Shown here piece after piece: positions 1 through 5,405 of a stretch of 6,287 nt of DNA; position 1 is the stretch's first letter; every line of letters begins with the position of its first letter. Position numbers and translations under genes: made by a program. The notes beneath the pieces are model-generated. The model was not told where the DNA came from. It saw only the letters and a program-made list of their open reading frames with translations, and ran no database searches. The stretch is from an uncultured Coprococcus sp. (GTDB lineage: Bacteria > Bacillota > Clostridia > Lachnospirales > Lachnospiraceae), in assembly GCA_900557435.1 (NCBI GenBank), contig USSH01000151.1:1-6287 (forward strand), given 5' to 3'.

Positions 1-1
1 A

Positions 2-853
2 ACAGAGTTTACACAGGCAGATCTTGAAATTATAGATGATAGATTACGTGGAGAGCTACCACCAGGGCAGTTTTACCAGATAAGAATGACCTTCAATCCA
101 GTAAATAAGAATCACTGGATAAAGAAGGTCTTTTTTGATAGATACGACCCGGATGTGCTGACACATCACAGTACATATCTGGGAAATCGCTTCATAGATG
201 CGGCATATCACCGTCGTATGGAGCGTAGAAAAGAAGTTGATCCTGAGGGGTATCAGATATATGGCTTGGGCGAATGGGGAGAGATAGGCGGTCTCATCCT
301 GCACAACTGGGAAGTTGCAGAGGTATCTCAGAATCTCAATGATTATGATGATATCGCAATTGGACAAGACTTTGGATTCAACCATGCCAATGCCATCCTT
401 CTCCTTGGCATTAAGGATGACAACATATATATCATAGATGAGATATATGTGCATGAGAAAGAGACGGCGGAGATTATTCCACTGGCAATTAAGCATGCTA
501 TCCCGACTAATAAGACCATGTGGTGTGATAGTGCAGAGCCTGACAGAATAAAGACCTGGAAGGGTGCCGGATATAGAGCCAAGGGAGTCGACAAAGGTGG
601 CTCAAATGGTTCTGTAAAGGCTCAGATAGACTGGCTCAAGGGTGTGGTCGATAAGAAACACATTATACGAAGAAGAATATATGTTGCTCCTCATTGTGTA
701 AACACGATCAAGGAGCTGCAACAGTGGAAATGGAAAAAAGATGAAAAGACAGGCGAATATCTTGATGAGCCTGTACCGGTGATGGACGATGCAATGGCAG
801 CTCTTAGGTACGGCATTGAGGGATGGCGTAAGCCTCGTTCATGGCTGTTTTAA
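2..853 (+). CDS. terL: Phage terminase large subunit, C-terminal part (5' end outside window)
   Basis: This is the motor and nuclease subunit that cuts concatemeric phage DNA and drives it through the portal into the procapsid. The frame is open from base 2, giving 283 residues; the ATG at 86 is internal. The first residues (TEFTQADLEIIDDRLRG) are what normally follows the Walker B acidic pair, so the Walker A/B ATPase part lies upstream. MTFNP (residues 29-33) matches the coupling C-motif. The RNase H-like nuclease part shows all three expected acidic sites: IGQDFGFNHA with D123, WCDSAEP with D176, and MDDAMAALRYG with D262/D263 near the C-terminus. This is the Terminase_3/Terminase_3C pattern. 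The ORF is intact to TAA at 851-853 and the portal gene follows after 23 bases. The family assignment rests on these motifs; the protein looks functional as far as it can be seen. Confidence 0.96.
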   Translation, partial: TEFTQADLEIIDDRLRGELPPGQFYQIRMTFNPVNKNHWIKKVFFDRYDPDVLTHHSTYLGNRFIDAAYHRRMERRKEVDPEGYQIYGLGEWGEIGGLILHNWEVAEVSQNLNDYDDIAIGQDFGFNHANAILLLGIKDDNIYIIDEIYVHEKETAEIIPLAIKHAIPTNKTMWCDSAEPDRIKTWKGAGYRAKGVDKGGSNGSVKAQIDWLKGVVDKKHIIRRRIYVAPHCVNTIKELQQWKWKKDEKTGEYLDEPVPVMDDAMAALRYGIEGWRKPRSWLF

Positions 854-862
854 ATTGACATG

Positions 863-868
863 AAGGAG
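863..868 (+). promoter_or_regulatory. Ribosome binding site of the portal gene
   Basis: AAGGAG lies 8 bases before the ATG at 877. It fixes the portal start and is typical of strong Firmicutes sites. Confidence 0.85.
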
Positions 869-876
869 ATGGAAAA

Positions 877-2352
877 ATGCTAACCCCTGACGAGATAAAA
901 GAATTGATAGACAGTGACCGCACATCCGAAAAAAAGCAGTTTGCCCGGACAGGCGAAAGATACTATGATGGCGATCACGATATAAAGAAGTATAGACTGT
1001 TCTACTACAACGCTGACGGCGAATTGGTAGAGGACAAGACTAGGAGCAATGTGAAGATACCACATCCGTTCTTCACGGAGCTTGTTGATCAGTGCACTCA
1101 GTATATCCTCTCAGGGGATAAAATCGTTAAATCAAACGATCCTGAGCTGCAGCAGCACATGGACAAGTATTTTAACAACAATGATGAGTTCATGTCTGAG
1201 CTTTCTGACGCTATCACAGATATGCAGGTCAAAGGCTTTGCGTATATGTACGCATACAAGAATGCCAAGGATATGATGTCATTTGCCAACGCTGATAGCA
1301 TTGGTGTGATAGAGGTCAGAGCCAAGGACACGGATGATGGCTGTGCATACACGATATATCACTATACGGACAGGATAGACAAGGGACACAAGACCATCGA
1401 GAGAATACAGGTCTGGGATGACAAACAGACATATTATTATGTCCAGGTCAATAATGGGGCGGTGGTGTTAGATGATACTGAACCAATCAACCCAAAGCCT
1501 CATGTACTTTATACAAAGAATAATGGAGATAAGTCCACATACTTCGATGGATTTGGATATATTCCATTCTTCCGGCTTGACAACAACAAGAAGCAGTTCT
1601 CAAGCCTCAAGCCTGTAAAACCACTCATAGATGACTATGACCTGATGGCTTCCAGCCTGTCCAATAACCTCATAGACTTTGATTCCCCACTATATGCAAT
1701 CAAAGGTTTTCAGGGGGATAATCTGGATGAATTGCAAACAAATCTCAAAACAAAGAAGATAGTTGGCTTGGATGAAGAGGGGGGCATTGATGTTAAGACT
1801 GTTGATGTCCCATATCAGGCAAGGCTGACAAAGCTGGAGCTTGATGAAAAGAATATATACAGGTTCGGCATGGGGTTGAACACCGCTGGACTAAAGGACA
1901 CATCAGCAACTACGAATATAGCCATCAAGGCTGCGTACTCTCTTCTTGATTTAAAGGCAAAGAAGATTGAGAAAGCTCTCAGGAAGTTTCTGAGAAAGAT
2001 AGTGGAGATTGTTGTTGATGAGATTAACAAGGCTGAGAACAAGGCATATAAAGCCGAGGATGTTTATTTTGAGTTCGCTCACGAGATAATGAGCAACGCT
2101 CAGGAAAATGCACAGATAGAGCTTACAGAGGCTCAGGTAAGGCAGACAGAGATCAATACAATACTTAATGTTGCAAGCATACTTAATGATGAGACGATTA
2201 TCAAAGCTATCTGTGATTGGCTTGATATTGATTATGAGGAGATCAAGGACAAGCTGCCTAAGAATGAAGAGCAAAGCACGGAAGAGGCTCAGAAGGTGCT
2301 TGACAACATCAATACAGATGACGAGAACGGAGGTGTGACAGATGGAAAGTAA
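877..2352 (+). CDS. Portal protein, SPP1 gp6-like
   Basis: The portal forms the dodecameric ring at the unique capsid vertex through which DNA enters and leaves, and it nucleates procapsid assembly. The 491-residue length is usual for the SPP1 gp6-like portal family. Recognisable blocks are an N-terminal region with IPHPFFTELVDQCTQYILSG (61-80), the core around LIDDYDLMASSLSNNLIDF (250-268), DSPLYAIKGFQG (269-280) and RFGMGLNTAGLKDTSATTNIAIK (329-351). A long helical stretch (355-385) follows, which in SPP1-type portals belongs to the stem/wing region. The acidic tail (464-489) is probably flexible. The start is set by AAGGAG at 863-868. The 3' end overlaps the next gene by 11 bases, indicating translational coupling. 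The sequence appears complete and undamaged. Confidence 0.94.
   Translation: MLTPDEIKELIDSDRTSEKKQFARTGERYYDGDHDIKKYRLFYYNADGELVEDKTRSNVKIPHPFFTELVDQCTQYILSGDKIVKSNDPELQQHMDKYFNNNDEFMSELSDAITDMQVKGFAYMYAYKNAKDMMSFANADSIGVIEVRAKDTDDGCAYTIYHYTDRIDKGHKTIERIQVWDDKQTYYYVQVNNGAVVLDDTEPINPKPHVLYTKNNGDKSTYFDGFGYIPFFRLDNNKKQFSSLKPVKPLIDDYDLMASSLSNNLIDFDSPLYAIKGFQGDNLDELQTNLKTKKIVGLDEEGGIDVKTVDVPYQARLTKLELDEKNIYRFGMGLNTAGLKDTSATTNIAIKAAYSLLDLKAKKIEKALRKFLRKIVEIVVDEINKAENKAYKAEDVYFEFAHEIMSNAQENAQIELTEAQVRQTEINTILNVASILNDETIIKAICDWLDIDYEEIKDKLPKNEEQSTEEAQKVLDNINTDDENGGVTDGK
2329..2335 (+). promoter_or_regulatory. Ribosome binding site inside the portal 3' end
   Basis: GGAGGTG lies 6 bases upstream of the ATG at 2342, inside portal codons. 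It supports the overlapping start of the following gene. Confidence 0.8.
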
Positions 2353-3064
2353 TAAAGTATACAAGATAGATCTTGATACTAGAGCGGTGCAGGTGCCGGC
2401 TGGTGAGGTCATCGGTGTATATCATGACAAAGATGTAAACCGGCTGACTTTTGAGGTGCCAGGAATATACAAAGGTATAGATCTCACAGGTTATCAGATA
2501 TCAATCAATTACATGAATGATGAAGAGCAGAAAGATGTGTACTTGGTTGAAGATACGCTTGTGACTATGAACATGAACAATAAGCCTGAAAGCATACAAT
2601 TCAGTTGGCTTGTTGGCGCTACTGCATGTGCAGTGCCGGGCAATGTTTGCTTTACTATATGCTTCAAAAAGCTTGATGGCGAGGGTAACATCCTCAATGA
2701 GATCAACACCAAACTCACGAGAATGAAAGTCCTTGAGGGTTGTGAGGCAGTTGAAGATGAGATTGAAGAACGGTATATGACAGACCTTGCAGGACAGCTG
2801 TACAAGGAGCTGGACAAAGTAAAAAAACGTGGCAGTGATGTCAAGAAAAGGCTTGCGGCGGTCATCACTGGAAAGGGCGTTGAGACCGCAAGCGGTGATG
2901 ATTGGGATGTGGTTATTGGTAATGCAGAGAAAATCCCAACTGGCGGCTATGTTGTACCGGCACAGGCTATATCAGCTAATGGCGCACATGGTGAAGAGAA
3001 CATTGTACCGGCACAGGCTATATCAGCTAATGTATATTTAGGAGATAAGGAGGCAACAATATGA
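2342..3064 (+). CDS. BppU-N-like phage structural protein with C-terminal repeat (possible head fibre)
   Basis: 240 residues. Residues 5-145 resemble the N-terminal domain of baseplate upper protein BppU (DUF2479 type): a beta-rich module beginning VYKIDLDTRAVQV, with SIQFSWLVGATACAVPGNVCFTICF in the middle and a KVLEGCEAVEDEIEE exit segment. A short helical linker follows (about 143-172). Next comes KKRLAAVITGKGVETASGDDWDVVIGNAEKI (168-198), a segment type often seen in phage tail and fibre proteins. The C-terminus holds two copies of (V/I)VPAQAISAN (204-213, 221-230). Family members usually sit in tail or baseplate clusters, but this gene lies between portal and MuF, so a head-attached fibre or decoration role is inferred. 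It overlaps the portal gene by 11 bases and the next gene by 4 (ATGA), so the two structural genes are probably translated together. The domain call is by pattern only and function is unproven. Confidence 0.6.
   Translation: MESNKVYKIDLDTRAVQVPAGEVIGVYHDKDVNRLTFEVPGIYKGIDLTGYQISINYMNDEEQKDVYLVEDTLVTMNMNNKPESIQFSWLVGATACAVPGNVCFTICFKKLDGEGNILNEINTKLTRMKVLEGCEAVEDEIEERYMTDLAGQLYKELDKVKKRGSDVKKRLAAVITGKGVETASGDDWDVVIGNAEKIPTGGYVVPAQAISANGAHGEENIVPAQAISANVYLGDKEATI
2952..3032 (+). repeat. Two-copy 30-bp direct repeat with 51-bp period
   Basis: A perfect 30-base direct repeat occupies 2952-2981 and 3003-3032, separated by 21 bases. The 51-base period is 17 codons, so the repeat stays in frame and encodes VPAQAISAN twice. 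Identity at the nucleotide level, including third positions, points to a recent duplication or homogenisation rather than protein-level selection alone. Confidence 0.95.
3047..3053 (+). promoter_or_regulatory. Ribosome binding site for the 166-residue structural protein
   Basis: AAGGAGG lies 7 bases upstream of the ATG at 3061. It is nearly ideal and sits inside the end of the upstream gene, which it couples to by an ATGA overlap. Confidence 0.85.
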
Positions 3065-3561
3065 TTCTTAATAACTTTAAAAAGGTTCTATATTTGACGT
3101 CAACAGGCGGAAATACAGGATGTACAAGAGAAGAACCGGTCAGTCCGGTTAGCATATCCGGAGAAATATCTTCATCTAATCTTATGTATGTAAATTCAGA
3201 ATTTTGTTCATATATGAGATATCTGCCAAGCAGCCTAAACACGAGTCAAAATGGCGACTTCTGTATCGCACTGGGCACAGACGACACACCTGTGACAGCG
3301 GACGACTGTAAATGGGAGCATGGGATTGATAATCTGACTAATTCAGGCTATTCACACAAGATAGTAAGCAACAATGGCAACTGGGTATGCAGATACACAA
3401 GAACAGTCACCAATGATACGGCAGAAGACATAACAGTCAAGGAAGTGGCGCTGATAATGGCTATAGTAGGCATTAAAGTAATGATCGCCAGGGAAGTCCT
3501 CGACCAGCCGGTCATAATCAAACCGGGTGGGATTCAGGCGTTTGGAATTGACATTGGATAA
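3061..3561 (+). CDS. Phage structural protein of unknown function (beta-rich)
   Basis: 166 residues; I do not recognise a named family. The composition is rich in Ser, Thr, Asn and alternating hydrophobics with few charged helical stretches, as expected for a beta-sandwich surface protein. The C-terminal half, RYTRTVTNDTAEDITVKEVALIM (111-133) followed by REVLDQPVIIKPGGIQAFGIDI (144-165), reads like successive beta strands and is a style often met in phage fibre or decoration proteins. Five cysteines (21, 49, 68, 83, 110) are present with no zinc-ribbon spacing. There is no signal peptide or membrane segment. Tight coupling to the BppU-N-like gene suggests the two products act together, for example as base and tip of a head-associated appendage; that is inference. 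The start is fixed by the near-ideal AAGGAGG. Confidence 0.7.
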   Translation: MILNNFKKVLYLTSTGGNTGCTREEPVSPVSISGEISSSNLMYVNSEFCSYMRYLPSSLNTSQNGDFCIALGTDDTPVTADDCKWEHGIDNLTNSGYSHKIVSNNGNWVCRYTRTVTNDTAEDITVKEVALIMAIVGIKVMIAREVLDQPVIIKPGGIQAFGIDIG

Positions 3562-3575
3562 CTTAAGAAGAATAC

Positions 3576-3628
3576 GAAGACCACATTGTAAGTCATGAAA
3601 GATGACTGACAGCGTGGCCTTTTCTTTT
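3576..3628 (+). terminator. Imperfect long hairpin with T-rich tail (weak terminator or regulatory stem)
   Basis: Between the structural gene and MuF, 3576-3622 can fold on itself. The inner stem AGTCAT/ATGACT (3591-3596 with 3602-3607) closes a GAAAG loop. TGT/ACA (3587-3589 with 3609-3611) and CCAC/GTGG (3581-3584 with 3614-3617) continue outwards, with isolated mismatches at 3590·3608, 3585·3613 and 3580·3618. The downstream arm runs into TTTTCTTTT (3620-3628). The shape is that of an intrinsic terminator with a broken stem and an interrupted U tract, so partial termination is plausible. It could also be an RNA processing or translation-control element for MuF. Confidence 0.5.
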
Positions 3629-3638
3629 ACAGAAAAAT

Positions 3639-5054
3639 ATGAACAAAGCACAAAAACAGGTTACACAGGCACAACTGAATAGAGAAAAGCAAACCATCAA
3701 GGAGCTCAAGCAAGTATATCAGCAAGCTTTGAAAGACTGTGAGAAAAAAATCAGTGAGCTGTCTGCAAGAACCGATATGGAGAACTTGCAGAGCATCATC
3801 TATCAGAAACAGTATCAGGAGGCTTTGAAAGCACAGCTTGAAGGTGTTCTGAGCAACCTACAGTCTAACTCATATGCAACTGTGTCTGACTACCTGACTA
3901 AGTGTTACAGAGACGGATACACAGGTGTCATGTACGACCTGCAGAAGACAGGTATCCCCATCATCATGCCGATAGATCAGGCGGCAGTAGTGAGAGCTAT
4001 TCAGACGGACAGCAAGCTCAGTAAGTCGCTATATGACAAGATGGGCGAGGATGTGACATACCTCAAGAAAGCGGTCAGAGCAGAAGTATCAAGAGGTATT
4101 GCAAATGGATCAACGTGGAACGAAGTGGCTGGTAAGCTATCACGGCATATGGCAAATACTCCGTTCCAGAAGGCTTATAACAACTCTATCCGCATTGCAA
4201 GAACAGAAGGGCATCGCATACAGGTACAGTCAGCGCTGGACGCTCAGCACGTGGCAAAGAGCAAAGGTGCGGACATAGTGAAGCAGTGGGATGCCACCCT
4301 TGACGGAGCAACGAGAGAACATCATCAGATGCTTGATGGACAGATAAGGGAAGTGGACGAGCCTTTCGAGGTGGCAAACCTCAAGGTTGAGGCTCCTGGA
4401 ATGTTTGGTCTTGCCTCTGAGGACTGCAACTGTCGCTGTTGCTTATTGCAGAGAGCAAGGTGGGCGCTGGATGATGAAGAGCTTCAGACTCTGAGAAAGC
4501 GGGCGGAATACTTTGATCTTGATAAGACAGATGAGTTTGGGGAGTACCAGAGGAAGTATTTGGGGATAAGTCAATATGATATACGGAAATATGATAATGC
4601 TCTTGAAGATGGAGCATTGTATCGAAAGAAATCAATATCTGACGATATATTTGAAACTTTAAATGTGACTAAAGCTGATTCAATACGGCCTAAAACCATT
4701 AGAAAAAAGCTAAATAAGTCGGAGGTGGGGAAAGAAACGCTAACATATCTCCAGGATAATAAGTTGACTGTAAATATGTGTTATGGTATAGACAATCCTC
4801 ATAATCTGTATGGATATTACGATAGTTATGACGACGAGATAACTATTTTTTGTGATCAAACAATTACAGCTGATAAAACCACCGAGATAATTGTGCATGA
4901 GGTAACACATAGAAAGTTGGGAAGTAAAGGTACATTTGAGGAAGAAGTAAAATGCTTTGAGGCAGAAGTTTTACATAGAAAAGGCAAATTGACAGCCCAG
5001 GATAAAGAGGATATAATAAAAAAAGTAAGAGAAAGATATCCTGAATTATCATAA
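3639..5054 (+). CDS. MuF-type minor head protein (SPP1 gp7-like) with C-terminal HExxH metallopeptidase-like domain
   Basis: 471 residues. The N-terminal part (1-75) is strongly helical or coiled coil (MNKAQKQVTQAQLNREKQTI...). The SPP1 gp7/MuF domain spans about 150-271, with RIARTEGHR (185-193), KQWDATLDGATREHHQMLDGQ (215-235) and the terminal ASEDCNCRCC (259-268). Such proteins bind the portal, enter the capsid in few copies and can leave with the DNA. After a linker (272-308) comes an added domain (about 309-471). It has a beta-rich stretch YGYYDSYDDEITIF (391-404) and then IIVHEVTHRKLG (417-428), a zinc HExxH motif (H420, E421, H424), followed by acidic third-ligand candidates E436, E441 and E443. 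The domain is about 33% GC against about 50% in the MuF core, indicating separate acquisition. It fits the known architecture of MuF proteins carrying C-terminal toxins. ATG 3639 lacks a recognisable Shine-Dalgarno; an in-frame TGA at 3603 leaves no better upstream start. The peptidase role is predicted, not shown. Confidence 0.88.
   Translation: MNKAQKQVTQAQLNREKQTIKELKQVYQQALKDCEKKISELSARTDMENLQSIIYQKQYQEALKAQLEGVLSNLQSNSYATVSDYLTKCYRDGYTGVMYDLQKTGIPIIMPIDQAAVVRAIQTDSKLSKSLYDKMGEDVTYLKKAVRAEVSRGIANGSTWNEVAGKLSRHMANTPFQKAYNNSIRIARTEGHRIQVQSALDAQHVAKSKGADIVKQWDATLDGATREHHQMLDGQIREVDEPFEVANLKVEAPGMFGLASEDCNCRCCLLQRARWALDDEELQTLRKRAEYFDLDKTDEFGEYQRKYLGISQYDIRKYDNALEDGALYRKKSISDDIFETLNVTKADSIRPKTIRKKLNKSEVGKETLTYLQDNKLTVNMCYGIDNPHNLYGYYDSYDDEITIFCDQTITADKTTEIIVHEVTHRKLGSKGTFEEEVKCFEAEVLHRKGKLTAQDKEDIIKKVRERYPELS
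4764..4792 (+). promoter_or_regulatory. Possible secondary promoter with extended -10
   Basis: TTGACT (4764-4769), a 17-base spacer and TATAGA (4787-4792), with TGG immediately before the -10 forming an extended TGn element. This is a fair match in AT-rich coding DNA, where chance matches are common, so it is only a candidate. If real it would make a transcript covering the end of MuF and the zinc-ribbon gene. Confidence 0.25.
4989..5017 (+). promoter_or_regulatory. Perfect consensus sigma-A/sigma-70 promoter for the zinc-ribbon gene
   Basis: TTGACA (4989-4994), exactly 17 bases, then TATAAT (5012-5017): all twelve consensus positions and the optimal spacing. It lies within the last codons of MuF (residues 451-460, LTAQDKEDII). 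Transcription should start near 5024, giving a leader of about 43 bases before the ATG at 5067 and ending at the terminator at 5260-5295. No upstream TGn is present. A full match inside coding sequence is unlikely by chance, even in AT-rich DNA. It predicts strong expression by the host housekeeping polymerase, possibly in the lysogen; no operator is obvious. Confidence 0.8.
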
Positions 5055-5060
5055 GGGGTG
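5053..5060 (+). promoter_or_regulatory. Ribosome binding site of the zinc-ribbon gene
   Basis: AAGGGGTG starts at the MuF stop codon and, read with the next two bases, differs from the full anti-16S complement AAGGAGGTGAT by one missing base. Its G run ends 8 bases before ATG 5067. It confirms that the short ORF is translated. Confidence 0.8.
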
Positions 5061-5066
5061 ATTGCC

Positions 5067-5237
5067 ATGGGCGTTACAGAGTCATTGAATCGAATAAATC
5101 GAATGAGAAATGGGGAAAAAATTAAATGCCCAAGATGCGAAGATGGACATATGGCTGCTGTTGGGGATCCCAAGCATACATATGTGTTTAGATGTGATAA
5201 ATGTGGAACGAGTATTGTGATGAGAGCTAGCGACTAA
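5067..5237 (+). CDS. Small zinc-ribbon protein, candidate immunity or moron gene
   Basis: 56 residues: MGVTESLNRINRMRNGEKIK is a basic N-terminal helix, followed by CPRC (21-24) and CDKC (43-46), a classic two-knuckle zinc ribbon with an 18-residue insert. The protein should fold around one zinc ion in the cytoplasm; there is no signal peptide or membrane segment. It starts 12 bases after the MuF stop with a strong ribosome binding site. It has its own perfect promoter inside the MuF 3' end and its own terminator, so it is a complete independent transcription unit. No conserved role in head assembly is known to me for such a gene at this place. Position directly after a putative effector domain makes an immunity partner plausible. 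A lysogenic-conversion protein, a nucleic-acid-binding regulator or a zinc-dependent assembly factor are alternatives. The ORF is certain on coding signals; the function is not. Confidence 0.85.
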   Translation: MGVTESLNRINRMRNGEKIKCPRCEDGHMAAVGDPKHTYVFRCDKCGTSIVMRASD

Positions 5238-5259
5238 ATAAAAGTTAATATGTTTATAT

Positions 5260-5295
5260 AACCTCTTTACCAAAAATTGGTAGAGAGGTTTTTTT
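5260..5295 (+). terminator. Strong Rho-independent terminator
   Basis: A 14-bp stem (5260-5273 with 5277-5290, one G-U pair) closes an AAA loop and leads into seven T residues (5289-5295). It ends the transcript of the zinc-ribbon gene 22 bases after its stop codon and should also stop readthrough from the upstream head genes unless it is overridden. Confidence 0.93.
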
Positions 5296-5405
5296 ATGCC
5301 CAAAACCGGCTTAAGGCGATAAAACTGTGACCGATAAAGAATAACTCCGGCAAGAGTGATAACTGCCATGTGTGGCTACGATTAAAGCCAAGAAAGGATG
5401 GAACA
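5296..5405 (+). other. Leader between terminator and scaffold gene
   Basis: This gap holds no gene and no convincing promoter. The best -10-like sites are GATAAA at 5318 and 5333, without a good -35. A small hairpin TGGCT/AGCCA (5373-5377 with 5386-5390, 8-base loop) lies just upstream of the scaffold ribosome binding site and might influence its access; the support is weak. Since the scaffold and capsid genes need high expression, this gap must carry a phage-specific promoter or be reached by antitermination. Confidence 0.4.
5393..5398 (+). promoter_or_regulatory. Ribosome binding site deciding the scaffold start
   Basis: AAAGGA lies 7 bases before ATG 5406. The longer in-frame GTG at 5370 has no such site, so 5406 is preferred. 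Confidence 0.8.

Larger units (their letters stand above)
4563..5054 (+). other. AT-rich C-terminal effector-like domain of MuF (zinc HEVTH motif at 4896-4910)
   Basis: This is the portion of the MuF gene after the conserved linker, residues about 309-471. By hand count 160 of 480 bases in 4561-5040 are G or C, against 151 of 300 in 4081-4380. The domain ends soon after the motif, in a charged helical tail (KLTAQDKEDIIKKVRERYPELS). The order of strand, HExxH helix and acidic helix is general for small gluzincin-like peptidases. No close named family is claimed. The domain boundary is approximate, placed where both the MuF linker pattern and the base composition change. Confidence 0.6.

Noticed and set aside
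86..88. ATG at 86 as the start of the terminase gene
   Set aside because: The frame is open to the window edge and the residues before it (TEFTQADLEIIDDRLRG) are normal terminase sequence; this Met belongs to the TFNP motif region.
855..883. TTGACA at 855 as a promoter for the portal gene
   Set aside because: At 17 bases downstream there is only TGCTAA, and the ribosome binding site and start codon fall inside the spacer.
1951..2412. Minus-strand ORFs here and elsewhere (for example 56-496, 2509-2868, 5294-5665)
   Set aside because: They lie opposite strongly supported phage genes, have no ribosome binding sites or family features and translate to Leu/Ser/Ile-rich shadow sequence.
2952..3032. 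CRISPR-like repeat and spacer
   Set aside because: There are only two copies, they are in frame within a coding gene, and no cas genes or array are present.
3548..3576. TTGACA at 3548 as a promoter for MuF
   Set aside because: The spaced -10 position reads AATACG (three of six matches), and 16 or 18 bases spacing is no better.
3595..3609. Leader peptide ATG AAA GAT GAC TGA inside the hairpin
   Set aside because: It would encode four residues with no ribosome binding site and no amino-acid pattern suggesting attenuation.
5370..5405. GTG 5370 as the scaffold start, adding 12 residues
   Set aside because: There is no ribosome binding site before it, whereas AAAGGA is well placed for ATG 5406, which begins the typical MELKELLGDE sequence.
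5296..5405. A housekeeping promoter for the scaffold and capsid genes
   Set aside because: GATAAA at 5318 and 5333 are only four-of-six -10 matches, and the corresponding -35 positions (TATGCC, TTAAGG) are poor.
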